A stretch of DNA of 64,000 bases from Halomicroarcula saliterrae (GCF_031624395.1 NZ_JAMQON010000005.1:310001-374000); one strand, 5' to 3'; shown: positions 17,518 to 27,297, counted from the stretch's first letter. The notes: generated from the sequence alone by a model not told the origin. Numbers and translations: made by a program.

Positions 17518-19856
17518 GCGACGACCTGGACGGCGTCGCGGGCTACATGCAGCGGGCCAAACAGCAGGCCATGGAGAACGTCGAACACGTCGCCGAGGGG
17601 GTCGCCGCAGACGCGCTCTCGGAGGGCAAGCTGTTCGAGATCGCCCAGTCCATCGGCGACAAGCGACTCGAAGAGCTGAACGTCGCGGACACGACGTGTG
17701 GCTACTGCGCCGTGGGCTGCCGGTTCGACCTCTACTCCGACGGCGAGGAGATACTCGCCGCCAGACCGACCGACGAGGAGGACGCCCCGGTCAACGGCAT
17801 CTCCACCTGCGTGAAAGGGAAGTTCGGCTACGATTTCATCAACTCCGACGACCGGCTGACGACGCCGCTGGTGCGCGACGAGCACGGCGAGTTCCGCGAG
17901 GCGACGTGGGACGAGGCCCTCACACGGGTTGTCGAGGGGCTGGGCGGTATCAGGGACGAACACGGCGGCGAAGCGCTGTCGCTCATCGCCTCCTCGAAGG
18001 CGACCAACGAGGAGAACTACCTGATGGGCAAGTTCGCCCGGCAGGTACTGGGGACCAACAGCGTCGACAACTGCAACCGCCTCTGTCACTCCTCGACGGT
18101 CGCGGGACTGGCACAGACGTACGGCTACGGGGCCGCCTCCATCAGCACGGAGGACCTCGAACTCGCGGACTGCATCCTCCTGACCGGGTCGAACACCACG
18201 GAGGCCCACCCCGTGCTGGCGACGCGCATCAAGCAGAACGTCCGCGACGGCGCGGACCTGCTGGTGTTCGACCCCCGCGAGATACAGATCGCCGAGTACG
18301 CCGACCAGTACAGCCAGATCAAACCGGGCTACGACGCCGTCTGGATAAACGGCATCACCCGATACATCATCAACAACGAGCTCTACGACGAGGCGTTCGT
18401 CCGGGAGCGGGTGACCGGCTACGAACCCGAGGCGGCGCCCGACCACGAAGCCGCGGACGACCGCGAAGAGCGCGTCGAGAAGCGCGAGACCGGGTTCGAA
18501 GCGGTGCGGGAGGCCGTCCAGGAGTTCACGCCCGAACGCGTCGAGGAGGTCACGGGCGTCCCGCACGAGGAGATCGTCTCGGCCGCCGAGACCATCGCCG
18601 AGGCCGACGCCTGCGTGTTCGGCTGGACCCTCGGGCTCACGGAACACTCCCACGGGACGGAGAACGTCCTCGCGATGGCGAACCTCGCCGCGATCACCGG
18701 CAACCTCGGCAAGCCCGGCGCGGGCGTCTCCCCGTTCCGGGGCCAGAACAACGTCCAGGGCGGCGGCGGCGATATGGGACCGCTCCCGGACAACTTCCCG
18801 GGCTATCAGGACATCGCGGACGACGACGTCCGCGCGAAGTTCGAGGAGGCGTGGGACTGTGACATCTCCCCGGAGTACGGCTACTACACGACACAGATGT
18901 TCCTCGCCGCGGACGAGGGCGACATCAAGGGGATGTACATCATCGGCGAGAACGCCGCCCTCTCCGAACCCGGCGTCAACCACGCCGAGGCCGTCCTCGA
19001 AGACCTCGATTTCCTCGTCGTGCAGGACCTGTTCGTCAACGAGACGGCCCAGTACGCCGACGTAGTGCTGCCCGCGTGTTCGTTCGTCGAGAAGACCGGG
19101 ACCTTCACCAACACCGACCGCACGGTCCAGATGGTCAACAAGGTGATGGAACCGAAGGGCGATTCCCGCACTGACTGGGAGATACTCCAGGCCCTCGCCA
19201 ACCGAATGGGGCGGGACTGGGACTACGCAGACACGGCCGAGGTTATGCGGGAGGTGAACTCAGTGACACCGCTGTACGGCGGCATCACTCACGAACGCAT
19301 CAAAGAGCACGGCGGCCTCCAGTGGCCCTGCCCCGACGAGGACCACCCGGGGACCGAGCGCCTCTACACCGAGACGTTCAACACCGACAACGGCAAGGCC
19401 AACCTCCAGGGCGTCGGCTACAGCGAACCGGCGGAGATCCCCGACAAGGAGTACCCGTTCTCGCTCACGACCGGGCGGGTGCTCTACCAGTACCACACGG
19501 GTACGATGACCCACCGCGAGGAGGGCATGATGAAGTACACGCCGAGCGACTTCGTCGAGATACACCCGGAGACCGCCGATTCCCTCGGTGTCGAGAGCGG
19601 TGATCTCGTGGCGCTCGAATCGCGGCGGGGCGAAATCGTCGTCCCGTCGCAGGTGACCGACCGGGTCGGCCCCGACAACGTCTTCGTCCCCATCCACTTC
19701 GCCGAGAGCGCGGTCAACAGGCTCACCGACGAGGAACACCTCGACCCGGCCGCCGCGACGCCGGAGTACAAGGTGTCCGCCGTCCAGTTGCGGGCCGCCG
19801 GGCCGGAGGCCGAACCGACGATGGCGACTGCGGAGACGCCCATGGGGGACGACTGA
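17514..19856 (+). CDS. fdhA: Formate dehydrogenase catalytic (molybdopterin) subunit, Cys type
   Basis: Oxidises formate to CO2 at a Mo/W-bis-pyranopterin centre. The 780-residue protein has an N-terminal [4Fe-4S] motif (Cys62, 65, 69, 99) and VDNCNRLCHSS, where Cys191 takes the place of the metal-binding selenocysteine of E. coli FdhF; downstream pterin-binding blocks include ITGNLGKPGAGVSPFRGQNN and LPACSFVEKTGTFTNTDR. There is no Tat signal, so it is cytoplasmic. GTG 17514 is chosen over GTG 17508 because GGAGGTGA lies just upstream at proper spacing and the start overlaps the previous stop as GTGA. FdhD, needed to sulfurate the cofactor, is not in the window. Confidence 0.93.
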   Translation: MSDDLDGVAGYMQRAKQQAMENVEHVAEGVAADALSEGKLFEIAQSIGDKRLEELNVADTTCGYCAVGCRFDLYSDGEEILAARPTDEEDAPVNGISTCVKGKFGYDFINSDDRLTTPLVRDEHGEFREATWDEALTRVVEGLGGIRDEHGGEALSLIASSKATNEENYLMGKFARQVLGTNSVDNCNRLCHSSTVAGLAQTYGYGAASISTEDLELADCILLTGSNTTEAHPVLATRIKQNVRDGADLLVFDPREIQIAEYADQYSQIKPGYDAVWINGITRYIINNELYDEAFVRERVTGYEPEAAPDHEAADDREERVEKRETGFEAVREAVQEFTPERVEEVTGVPHEEIVSAAETIAEADACVFGWTLGLTEHSHGTENVLAMANLAAITGNLGKPGAGVSPFRGQNNVQGGGGDMGPLPDNFPGYQDIADDDVRAKFEEAWDCDISPEYGYYTTQMFLAADEGDIKGMYIIGENAALSEPGVNHAEAVLEDLDFLVVQDLFVNETAQYADVVLPACSFVEKTGTFTNTDRTVQMVNKVMEPKGDSRTDWEILQALANRMGRDWDYADTAEVMREVNSVTPLYGGITHERIKEHGGLQWPCPDEDHPGTERLYTETFNTDNGKANLQGVGYSEPAEIPDKEYPFSLTTGRVLYQYHTGTMTHREEGMMKYTPSDFVEIHPETADSLGVESGDLVALESRRGEIVVPSQVTDRVGPDNVFVPIHFAESAVNRLTDEEHLDPAAATPEYKVSAVQLRAAGPEAEPTMATAETPMGDD

Positions 19857-19857
19857 G

Positions 19858-20595
19858 ATGGCGAAACGACAGCAGTCCTATCCGACGTCGGCGACCCACG
19901 GAGAGCGGGAAGACGCCACCGACCACGAGGGGCGGGCCGCCCTCGAAGAGGCGCTCTCCGAGCGCGGGGACGAACTCGCGGCGCTCGTCCGGAGCAGCGA
20001 CGAACTGGACGACGCGCTCACGACGGCGATTCTCGTCGCCGCCAGCGCCGACGACGACGAGGTCCAGCACGTCACGGACTCGGCGTCGAACCTCGTCGAG
20101 GCCGCGGACGGCCTCTCGACGGACGGGGCGGCGTCGCTGGCGGCCGAACTGGGCGAGAACGCCGACGACCTCTCGGACTCGCTGGAGACGGTCGTCGAAC
20201 TCCAGCGCGAGGGCCACGTCGACGACTTCGCGACGGTCGCGACGGCGCTTACGGACTCGCTCTCACCAGAGGAAATCGAAGAGCTGGTGACGATGCTCGA
20301 GGAGGGCGGCGGCGACATCGTCGACGCGCTGGACGTGGTGCTCGACCTCCAGCGGAACGGCGACCTCGAAGCGCTCGTCGACACGGCACAGACCCTCTCG
20401 GCGCTCGATCTGGACCCCGACGCCGTCGAGGGCATGAACGAGCTCGTCGGCGCCGTCGGACAGGCCCAGCGGGAGAGCGAGCCGAGGGGGCTGCTCGGAA
20501 CCGTCTCGGCGCTCCAGTCGGCCGACGTGCGAGCCGGGCTGGGGTACCTCGTCAGCGTGCTCCAGGCGCTGGGACGAAGCGCGAGGCACCGATAG
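19858..20595 (+). CDS. DUF1641 protein of the formate dehydrogenase operon
   Basis: A 245-residue, very acidic, helical protein with repeated heptad-like blocks (LTTAILVAAS, LSPEEIEELVTMLEEGG, ALDVVLDLQRNGDLEALV). DUF1641 proteins are regularly encoded beside formate dehydrogenases; their role is not established (scaffold or adaptor is likely). One base separates it from fdhA, so it is translated with the operon. No membrane helix or metal motif is present. Confidence 0.8.
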   Translation: MAKRQQSYPTSATHGEREDATDHEGRAALEEALSERGDELAALVRSSDELDDALTTAILVAASADDDEVQHVTDSASNLVEAADGLSTDGAASLAAELGENADDLSDSLETVVELQREGHVDDFATVATALTDSLSPEEIEELVTMLEEGGGDIVDALDVVLDLQRNGDLEALVDTAQTLSALDLDPDAVEGMNELVGAVGQAQRESEPRGLLGTVSALQSADVRAGLGYLVSVLQALGRSARHR

Positions 20596-20606
20596 GAGAT
20601 GCCACC

Positions 20607-22526
20607 GTGACCGAGCGAGCGACCACGGTCTGCCCCCTCTGTGGGGTCGGCTGTCGGCTGAAAGCGGGCGATGGAGGGCGAGCCCGGGGCGTCCCCGGCC
20701 CCGCCAACCCCGAGGGCCGTCTCTGCTCGAAGGGCGTCGGGGCCTTCGACGTGGGCGATGACCGGGTGACGGAGCCGCTGGTCCGGCGTGACGGGCGCCT
20801 CCGACCGGTCTCGTGGGCGACGGCGCTTGACCGCGCCGCCGAGGGCCTACGCGCCGTCCGAACGGCTGTGGGGTCTGACGGCCTGGCGTTCCTCGGCGCG
20901 CCCCACTGCACCAACGAGGAGAACTACCTCCTCCAGAAAATCGCACGCACTCTCGGCACCAACAACGTGGACAACCGGGCGCGGCTCTGTCACGTCTCGG
21001 CCGCACGGACACTCGCTGAGCGGCTCGGCTGGCCGGCGACGACGAACAGCCTCGCTGACGTCCGCGAGGCCGACGTCGTCATCGTCGCGGGCGCGAACCC
21101 CGCCGAGCGACAGCCGATCGCGTTCAACAGTTTCGTCAGGCCGGCAGTCAGAGACGGGACGACACTGGTCCACGTCGACCCAGTCGCGAACGAGACGACC
21201 CGACTGGCCGACTACCACGTCGCCCCGCGGCCCGGCCGGGACGCGACGGTGTTCGACCTGTTTTCCGCCCGGTTGCTGGCCGACGGGGACGGCGTCGACC
21301 GGTCGTTCGTGGCCGACCGGACGCGGGGCTTCGACCGGTTCGGGGAGTCGATGGCCGACTACGACCGGGAGCGCGCAGTCAGCGCCGCCGGCGTCGACGC
21401 GGACAGCGTGGCTCGCGTCGGCGACGAACTCGCGGCCGCCGACACCATCGCGGCGATGGTCGGGACCGGAATCGAGGGCGGCGACGGCGAGACGGCGGCG
21501 GCGTTGCTCGATCTCCTGTTGCTGACCGGCAGTGTCGGCCGGCCCGGAACCGGTCTGTTCGTCCTCCGCGGCCTCGCGAACGAGCAAGGGGCAGTCGACG
21601 CGGGCTGTGTACCCGATTACCTTCCGGGGTATCAGCCGGTGACCGAGCGCGCGGCTCGCGACCGGGTCGCAGACGAGTGGGGCGTCACACCGCCGTCGAC
21701 GCCCGGGAAGAACGCTCGGGAGTTGCTCGCGGCCTTCGGCGAGGGAGTTCGGGGCGCGCTCGTCGTCGGTGAGAACCCCGCCGTCTCGAAGCGGGAGCGG
21801 GAGTGGCTACAGCGGCGGCTCGACGGGCTGGACACGCTCGTCGTCGTCGACATCATGCCGAACAGTACCACAGAACACGCAGACGTGGTCCTCCCCGCGG
21901 CAGCGGGCGTCGAGAAGTCCGGGAGCCTCACGAATCTCGAACGACGGGTGCAGCGGTTCCCCCGGGCGGCGACGGCGCCGGGAGACGCCCGCCCCGACCT
22001 CGATATCCTCTCGGAGTTAGGGGCACGGCTGACCGGGAAGCCAGCGTCGTTCGACTACGATGGTCCGGAGGCAGTGTTCGACGAACTGTCGCGGGTCGCG
22101 CCGACACACGCCGGCATCGCGTACGCCGACCTCGACGCCGGCGGCCGCCAGTGGCCGTTCGATTCGGACGGGGTCCTGTACAGAGCGACGTTCGACACCG
22201 ACGACGGCCTCGCGGCGTTCGGGACGGCACGGTCGGTCCCGGAGCGTGACTCGGCCGACAGTCTCAGGCTCGTGACCGGCGGCCGCACGAGCGAGTTCGC
22301 CGACGATTCCGCGGCGACAGCAGTCCTTCGGCTCGCCGCGGCCGACGCGGCCGAACGGAACATCGACGCCGGCGACGAGGTGATTGTCACCGACGGAGTG
22401 ACCGAGGTCGTGGCGACAGCGCAGGTCGACGAGGGGACCCGGTCGGGGACGGTCTATCTCCCGGCTATCGTCGCCGATCCGCTCTTACGCAGCGGCGGCT
22501 CGACAGTACGCCTCGACCCCGCGTAG
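20607..22526 (+). CDS. Second formate dehydrogenase-like molybdopterin oxidoreductase
   Basis: A 639-residue paralogue of the catalytic subunit. It has the N-terminal [4Fe-4S] cysteines (9, 12, 16, 40) and an active-site region NNVDNRARLCH with Cys128 at the metal-ligand position, then ANPAERQPIAFNSF, GSVGRPGTGLFVLRG and LPAAAGVEKSGSLTNLERR pterin-binding blocks. It is about 140 residues shorter than FdhA, with no N-terminal extension. GTG 20607 has a GGAG upstream. Being in the same operon, it could form a hetero-oligomer with FdhA or be a separate enzyme; both have all visible catalytic residues. Confidence 0.85.
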   Translation: MTERATTVCPLCGVGCRLKAGDGGRARGVPGPANPEGRLCSKGVGAFDVGDDRVTEPLVRRDGRLRPVSWATALDRAAEGLRAVRTAVGSDGLAFLGAPHCTNEENYLLQKIARTLGTNNVDNRARLCHVSAARTLAERLGWPATTNSLADVREADVVIVAGANPAERQPIAFNSFVRPAVRDGTTLVHVDPVANETTRLADYHVAPRPGRDATVFDLFSARLLADGDGVDRSFVADRTRGFDRFGESMADYDRERAVSAAGVDADSVARVGDELAAADTIAAMVGTGIEGGDGETAAALLDLLLLTGSVGRPGTGLFVLRGLANEQGAVDAGCVPDYLPGYQPVTERAARDRVADEWGVTPPSTPGKNARELLAAFGEGVRGALVVGENPAVSKREREWLQRRLDGLDTLVVVDIMPNSTTEHADVVLPAAAGVEKSGSLTNLERRVQRFPRAATAPGDARPDLDILSELGARLTGKPASFDYDGPEAVFDELSRVAPTHAGIAYADLDAGGRQWPFDSDGVLYRATFDTDDGLAAFGTARSVPERDSADSLRLVTGGRTSEFADDSAATAVLRLAAADAAERNIDAGDEVIVTDGVTEVVATAQVDEGTRSGTVYLPAIVADPLLRSGGSTVRLDPA

Positions 22527-22684
22527 TCGGGTACGGCTCTTTCTTCGAGAAGGGGACTCACGGAACCTTGGCAGATCGGACCACAGATACGCAGTCGAAG
22601 GGGGCCGTCTTCGAGTTATCGCGATCTCGAAGCGGGTGGTGATACGTCGGGTACCGATTCGTAGATGTCTCCGCAGGACTGCGC

Positions 22685-22849
22685 TTACCTGTTGTAACTG
22701 GTCGGAATCGGCACGACACCGTGGAAGTCGAAGAGGTCCTCGACGAAGGCCTCAACGCGGCCCGGATTCTGCGGCACCGTGACTGCGGGGAGGTAGAACT
22801 TCTCCGTCGGTTCGTGGCGTGCGTGGGTTTGTGTTTTGCTCGCGTTCAT
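22685..22849 (-). CDS. Small hypothetical protein (54 aa)
   Basis: ATG 22849 to TAA, 54 codons with normal haloarchaeal third-position use inside an AT-rich region. The product has no cysteine pair and no membrane helix; it contains EKFYLPAVTVPQNPGRVEAF and ends VVPIPTSYNR. A TATAAA about 55 bases upstream on the minus strand could be the promoter. It may be an intact small gene or the N-terminal stub of a longer, decayed gene. Function unknown. Confidence 0.45.
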   Translation of the reverse strand: MNASKTQTHARHEPTEKFYLPAVTVPQNPGRVEAFVEDLFDFHGVVPIPTSYNR

Positions 22850-23690
22850 CTCGTTTCACTGTTGTACCCCCAGACACATATCCCGATGGGCGGAAAATTC
22901 CAGATGTTTATAGCGGTCAAAATATGCATTATCGTTCGTTAAAATGTCTCGACTGGATAAGCCACGTCAAATGTCGGCACGACAATCTCGGGCTTTTCGT
23001 CGAGCTGTTAAAAGATAGCTAGTTCTATAGATATTATAAATCGTGTATCGTCCACGTTTAGTATAGTGTGCTATCGTGCGACAGCTAGCCGCTGTAGAAC
23101 GATAGATTCAGGCCGCGACAGCGCCCTTCCTGACCGAGAGAACTAGAGTCTCCTTCCCAGTAGGTGGTAATGGAGCTTTTGGTTTAAATCTGTTTGAAGG
23201 TGCCCTGAGCCGCTCTCTCGCGTATTGAACGTACAGGGATGGCACCCCCTGTCACACGCGTCCGACGGTGTTTTGCGAAACAAGTTCGGTGACCCACAGA
23301 CGCTGTGAGATATGTCTCTCTGCGTGGTCTTCTCAAAAAAGTATTTGGATCATGTATTTTGGATATTTTGATATGTAGTCTGTAAATACGAATTTGCCGA
23401 ATATTCAGAGTGGCGATAGGTCCAGACGTCGAACGGTCCCACCCGTGTGCTTCGACCAGAGCTGAGCGACCGCAGTCAGAGCCGTATTTTCTGGAACGCT
23501 CTTGCGTAGGAGATTGTGGATACTGTTGAGCGGTAGCCTGCTCCTGATACCCGCGCGTGACGTTCGGGCATTTTTGTCCGCTCACCGGATTCGGACCGCT
23601 CCACACCGACTCGACGGCATGGGAGCAGATCCCGATTCGCAGTCATAACCGCTGGAGAATCAGTATCAGAGTTGTATAGCAGGCCCACCG

Positions 23691-23942
23691 TCACTGCTCA
23701 GTGTCGGGCCGGTCCTGTGTCACCGTGATCGACACCGATCCCTCAAACGGACAGTGCGGGCACGCGATCGTCGGCTTGCTCCCGAGTCGCTGTGGGTCGC
23801 GAGTCGTCGCCAGTGCTCGGCGGCAGGCAACAGATACGGGTGGGGCTTCCCTGTCGAGACGCGTATGCTCGTCAGTGGCTGTGGGGACTGGCTCAGGTTC
23901 GTCCGGCCGATGCACTAACAGCGTGCTTTGACTGCGCTGCAC
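23691..23942 (-). CDS. Small CPHC-motif protein (83 aa)
   Basis: Starts at GTG 23942 with a full Shine-Dalgarno GGAGGT six bases upstream, which supports it as a real gene. The 83-residue product is basic-to-neutral in its N-terminal half and ends in a recognisable block, KPTIACPHCPFEGSVSITVT, with one CxxC; a third cysteine (VACRRAL) lies before it. It could be a half zinc ribbon or the C-terminal relic of a larger protein. No function known. Lies 114 bases before the divergent SRPBCC gene. Confidence 0.55.
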   Translation of the reverse strand: MQRSQSTLLVHRPDEPEPVPTATDEHTRLDREAPPVSVACRRALATTRDPQRLGSKPTIACPHCPFEGSVSITVTQDRPDTEQ

Positions 23943-24055
23943 AGGTTTACCTCCGATACCGCCGGTCTACACGGAGAGTGCTACTGAGTGCGAATGTACT
24001 GGCAGGTCTACTAGCTATGCAGTAGTTTTTTGAAAAACCCAGATATAGCAGGGGT

Positions 24056-24568
24056 ATGTCTGTTCTCGACTCTGAGACGCGTATTAACGCGTCTCTTGAC
24101 GACATATGGGAACTTTATTCGGTAGCTGACCTACGCCGCAAAATAACCCCTGGGTTCCTCTTTGAGCTCAAGGAGATAAAGGGCCCCGACGGTGACCACG
24201 GTCCGGAAGTGTTAGAGACTGGCTCTACCGTCGCTTTCAAAACTTGGATTGATTTCGACCAGCCGTTGGTTTTGCGGATTGTTGAGCGTGAGCGGTCGGA
24301 CGACGAAGCGATGTTTCGTGAGGAGATGGTCCAAGGGTCATTTCCCAAGTGGACACACACTCACAGGTTCCGGACTGTCGGTGATGAGACTGTCGTTCAC
24401 GATCACGTCGAATACGAATTGCCAGACAAATGTTGGCCGACCGGCCAACTCATCTGGCCACTCGCTATAAGAGCGATGTTCTGGATGCGACACAAGAGCG
24501 TCAAACAAGAATTTACTTCGAATTTCACACTAGATCTAGACGATGCCGACATCGGCATCGACTTATAA
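24056..24568 (+). CDS. SRPBCC (START-like) family protein
   Basis: A 170-residue protein of the polyketide cyclase/START-like fold: it opens with SETRINASLDDIWELYS, the usual first strand and helix, contains a mid-protein WIDFDQPLVLRIVERE strand pair and ends with the long C-terminal helix IRAMFWMRHKSVKQEF. These proteins bind hydrophobic ligands; the ligand is unknown. Base composition is lower in GC than the neighbouring operons, hinting at different ancestry. It lies between relic DNA and a transposase remnant. Confidence 0.72.
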   Translation: MSVLDSETRINASLDDIWELYSVADLRRKITPGFLFELKEIKGPDGDHGPEVLETGSTVAFKTWIDFDQPLVLRIVERERSDDEAMFREEMVQGSFPKWTHTHRFRTVGDETVVHDHVEYELPDKCWPTGQLIWPLAIRAMFWMRHKSVKQEFTSNFTLDLDDADIGIDL

Positions 24569-24685
24569 TCACTGCCTTAATATTTTTCGCTCAGTGAGGA
24601 ATGTATTAATACACTGAATTGTTGATACTGCTGAGCGCTAGCTACAGAGTCGAAGAGGACAAGGGCACCGCACCGCGAGCAGGAG

Positions 24686-24972
24686 TCGTTGACACTCTCT
24701 ACCGACGGTTTTTGGGCGTACGATCCGCTTGCAGACGACGACGCATTCATCCGCGAATACGTCGTCCACGGCGACGGCGAATACGCGGCCGACGAGGTAC
24801 ACGTCAATACCTGCGAGAGCCACGCGTCGCGGGTGCGACTGTGGCTCTCGCCCCATCGAGGCGTCTCCAAGGACAAGTTGACACAGTATCTCAGAGCGTT
24901 CCAATCCGGCGAGAACTATACAGAAAACCAGGGCGAGACGCACTCAAACACGCTATCCGAGCGACGCTCTGA
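24686..24972 (+). pseudogene. IS1595-type transposase remnant (C-terminal part, frameshifted)
   Basis: The frame from about 24686 reads STDGFWAYDPLADDD, then HVNTCESHASRVRLWLSPHR and GVSKDKLTQYLRAFQ, the end of a haloarchaeal IS1595-family (DDE) transposase. At 24904 the frame is lost: the continuation RRELYRKPGRDALKHAIRATL and the stop at 24970-24972 are in another frame, explained by a single missing base after CAA (CAA-TCC for CAA-CTC). The N-terminal catalytic part is gone. No terminal inverted repeats were recognised. It marks past insertion between the SRPBCC gene and the SMC-like gene. Confidence 0.75.
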
Positions 24973-25365
24973 AATCAACAATGTGCTACGCAAGAGCGTT
25001 TCTGGAAAACGGAACCCACACCGACTGCCCCAGCCGGGACAAGCGAGTTCTCCGCGTGACGGGCTGGTGCTTTCCTCGGCAGATAGCAAACTGTTGAATA
25101 AAAAGTCAGAGGGAATATACAACATATTTATCTGTTGTACTCCGCATAGCTTGACCCAGAAACTGGGCCGTAACCTGAACGCCACTCCGCGTCGATCATC
25201 GAGTCACTCACTGCCGGCAGCCACTGCCTGCGCCGAATCCGTCGGCTCGTCGACTTCCAGCGGCCGGAAGCCGGACACGGGCGGATTTCGGATCTACTCT
25301 GACAGACGAGAGGTGGGAACACGAGCGGGTTGCTGCCCTCGCCCAGACGATACCTTGGAGGAGAT
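24973..25365. other. Intergenic region upstream of the SMC-related gene
   Basis: No gene seen. It is a mix of AT-rich (25080-25140, with ACATATTTATC as the best TATA candidate near 25121) and GC-rich sequence. The last bases give the SMC-related gene a strong GGAGGAG ribosome-binding site. Confidence 0.4.
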
Positions 25366-27294
25366 ATGAAAGATAGATTATCACGTCAGAGCGAAGAGAG
25401 CGATAGTCCAGTCCGACTGACAGTCGAAAACGTCGGCGGTATCACCGACGTCGACCTCGCGATCACAGATGGGGTGACGCTGCTGTCAGGACGCAACGCG
25501 TCGAACAAATCATCGCTGTTGCGTGCGCTAGCGGGCGTACTCGGTGGCCCCGTGCCGCCACTAAAGAACGATGCCGAGAGCGGGATGGTCCGATTGACGG
25601 TCGACGACACAGAATACGAACTGGAACTGGAACGCCGGAACGGCCAGACTGTCGCGACCAACAGCGACGTGTACACGTCTTCTGCTGTGCTCTGTGAACT
25701 GTTCGTTGCACTCACCGAGACCAATCCGATCCGCCGGGCCATCCTCGCCGGGGACGACCTCTACGACCTCCTGATGCGCCCGGTCGACACGGCCGCGATC
25801 AGAGCCGAGATCTCCCGCCTCCGTGACCGCAAGGACGCGCTCGACGACCGCCTCGCGGAACTCGACTCGATGGAGAGTCGTCTCCCCGGAATCCGGTCGC
25901 GCCGAGAGACACTGCGGGACCGGAAGGCGGAACTGGAGACGGAGCTCCGTTCGAAGCGAAACGAGGTCGAAGAGCTGGAAGCCGAGGCAGACGACGTCAC
26001 CGACGATCTCAAGGACAAGCGCGAGAAGCGAAACGAGGTCCGTTCCCACGTCAGGGCCCAAGAGGACGCGATCGAATCGCTGGAGTCGGAACTCGACGAG
26101 GTCACGACGAAACTCTCGGAGCAACAGCCGACCTCGGACGGGACGTCCGTCGAGGAGATAACGACGGAACTGGACCGCCTCCATCAGCAGAAACAGGACC
26201 TCACGTCCAAAATCAACGCTCTCAGTTCGATCGTCGAGATGAACGCCCAGTTGCTCGACGACGAGGCCGACATCCCCGACTCGATGACCGAGGACGACGT
26301 GACCGCCAAACTGAACCCCGAATCCCGGCAGGTCAACTGCTGGACGTGCGGGAGTACTGTCGACGAGGCACAGATTTCAGAGCAGGTCGAGACTATCGAG
26401 AGCATCGTCGTCGCAAACCGGGACCAGCGGGACACGGTAACCAGCCGCATCCAGTCACTGACCGAGCAGCGCCGAGAACTGGAGAGCCGCGCTGAGCAAA
26501 CCGAACGGCTCCAACAGCGCCAGGAGGATATCTCCGCGGAACTCGACCGACGCCGAGAGAAAGTCGAGACCCTTCAGTCGGACCTGCGATCCCTGGAGTC
26601 GGACATCGAAGAGCTCCAGCGGGCGACCACGGACGACCCGGACGAGGAGGCGCGGCTACAGGGCCTCTACGACGATATCAGTGACCTCGAGTACGAGCGT
26701 GGCCGCGTGGCCAGCGACCTCGAATCCGTCGACGCGGAGATCGACGAGATAGAGTCCGAAATCGCCGCTCGGGGAGATATCGAGGCAGAGCGCGAGTCGG
26801 TCGCGACCGAGCTGCGTGACCAGCGCGACCGAATCGAAAGCATCGAGCAGGACCTCGTGAGCACGTTCAACGAGATGATGCAAGAGGTCCTCGACGCGCT
26901 GGGCTACGACTCCGTAGAACGGATCTGGCTAGAGCGCCGGGCCGAGGGGAACGGCCGGCTCTCCGAGTCGGCGTTCGAGCTCCACATCGTCAGGGCGAAC
27001 GAGGAGGGCGAAGTCTACGACGACACGGTCGACAGTCTGAGCAAGAGCGAGCGGGAAGTCATCGGACTCGTCGTCGCGCTGGCAGGCTACCTCGTTCACG
27101 ACGCGGGCGAGGCCGTCCCGTTCCTCGTCGTCGACGCCGTCGAGATGTTCGACGCCGAACGCATCGACGGGCTGATGGAGCTGTTCGACGCACACGCCGA
27201 CTACGTCGTCGCCGCTGTTCTCCCGGAGGAAGCGTACGAACTCGAGGACGCCTACGACACCGTCTCGACGCGGTCGTTCACTGGCACACCCTGA
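25366..27294 (+). CDS. Archaea-specific SMC-related protein (Rad50/SMC-like)
   Basis: A 642-residue coiled-coil ATPase-like protein. An N-terminal head (residues 1-160) carries the P-loop position as SGRNASNKSSLLRAL, which departs from GxxGxGKS/T. A long coiled coil (about 160-500) is interrupted near its centre by NCWTCGS, a CxxC like a Rad50 zinc hook. The C-terminal head has SLSKSEREVIGLVVALAGYL (signature-like) and PFLVVDAVEMFD (Walker B). GGAGGAG precedes ATG 25366. Proteins of this type often sit beside rdfA in haloarchaea, as here (three bases separate the facing stops). Role in DNA or cell-shape organisation is inferred. Confidence 0.85.
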   Translation: MKDRLSRQSEESDSPVRLTVENVGGITDVDLAITDGVTLLSGRNASNKSSLLRALAGVLGGPVPPLKNDAESGMVRLTVDDTEYELELERRNGQTVATNSDVYTSSAVLCELFVALTETNPIRRAILAGDDLYDLLMRPVDTAAIRAEISRLRDRKDALDDRLAELDSMESRLPGIRSRRETLRDRKAELETELRSKRNEVEELEAEADDVTDDLKDKREKRNEVRSHVRAQEDAIESLESELDEVTTKLSEQQPTSDGTSVEEITTELDRLHQQKQDLTSKINALSSIVEMNAQLLDDEADIPDSMTEDDVTAKLNPESRQVNCWTCGSTVDEAQISEQVETIESIVVANRDQRDTVTSRIQSLTEQRRELESRAEQTERLQQRQEDISAELDRRREKVETLQSDLRSLESDIEELQRATTDDPDEEARLQGLYDDISDLEYERGRVASDLESVDAEIDEIESEIAARGDIEAERESVATELRDQRDRIESIEQDLVSTFNEMMQEVLDALGYDSVERIWLERRAEGNGRLSESAFELHIVRANEEGEVYDDTVDSLSKSEREVIGLVVALAGYLVHDAGEAVPFLVVDAVEMFDAERIDGLMELFDAHADYVVAAVLPEEAYELEDAYDTVSTRSFTGTP

Positions 27295-27297
27295 GTG

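Larger units (their letters stand above)
22527..24055. other. Lower-GC relic region with two small minus-strand genes
   Basis: About 1.5 kb with AT-rich stretches (for example 23000-23050 and 23330-23400) unlike the flanking operons. Apart from two small genes listed separately, I see only fragments: a 22-codon minus-strand piece (about 22940-22995, reading EKPEIVVPTFDVAYPVETF) between stops, and a minus-strand frame 23476-23694 that starts GTGA-fused to the upstream small gene but has poor codon use. It looks like decayed accessory DNA. Confidence 0.5.

Noticed and set aside
16992..18983. Very long open frame antisense to the formate dehydrogenase genes
   Set aside because: High-GC haloarchaeal genes leave antisense frames open. 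The sense strand has clear Fe-S and molybdopterin motifs and operon spacing; the antisense product has no recognisable domain.
23476..23694. 72-codon minus-strand frame overlapping the CPHC gene stop as GTGA
   Set aside because: The overlap is suggestive, but codon use is poor, no motif is present, and the region is relic-like.
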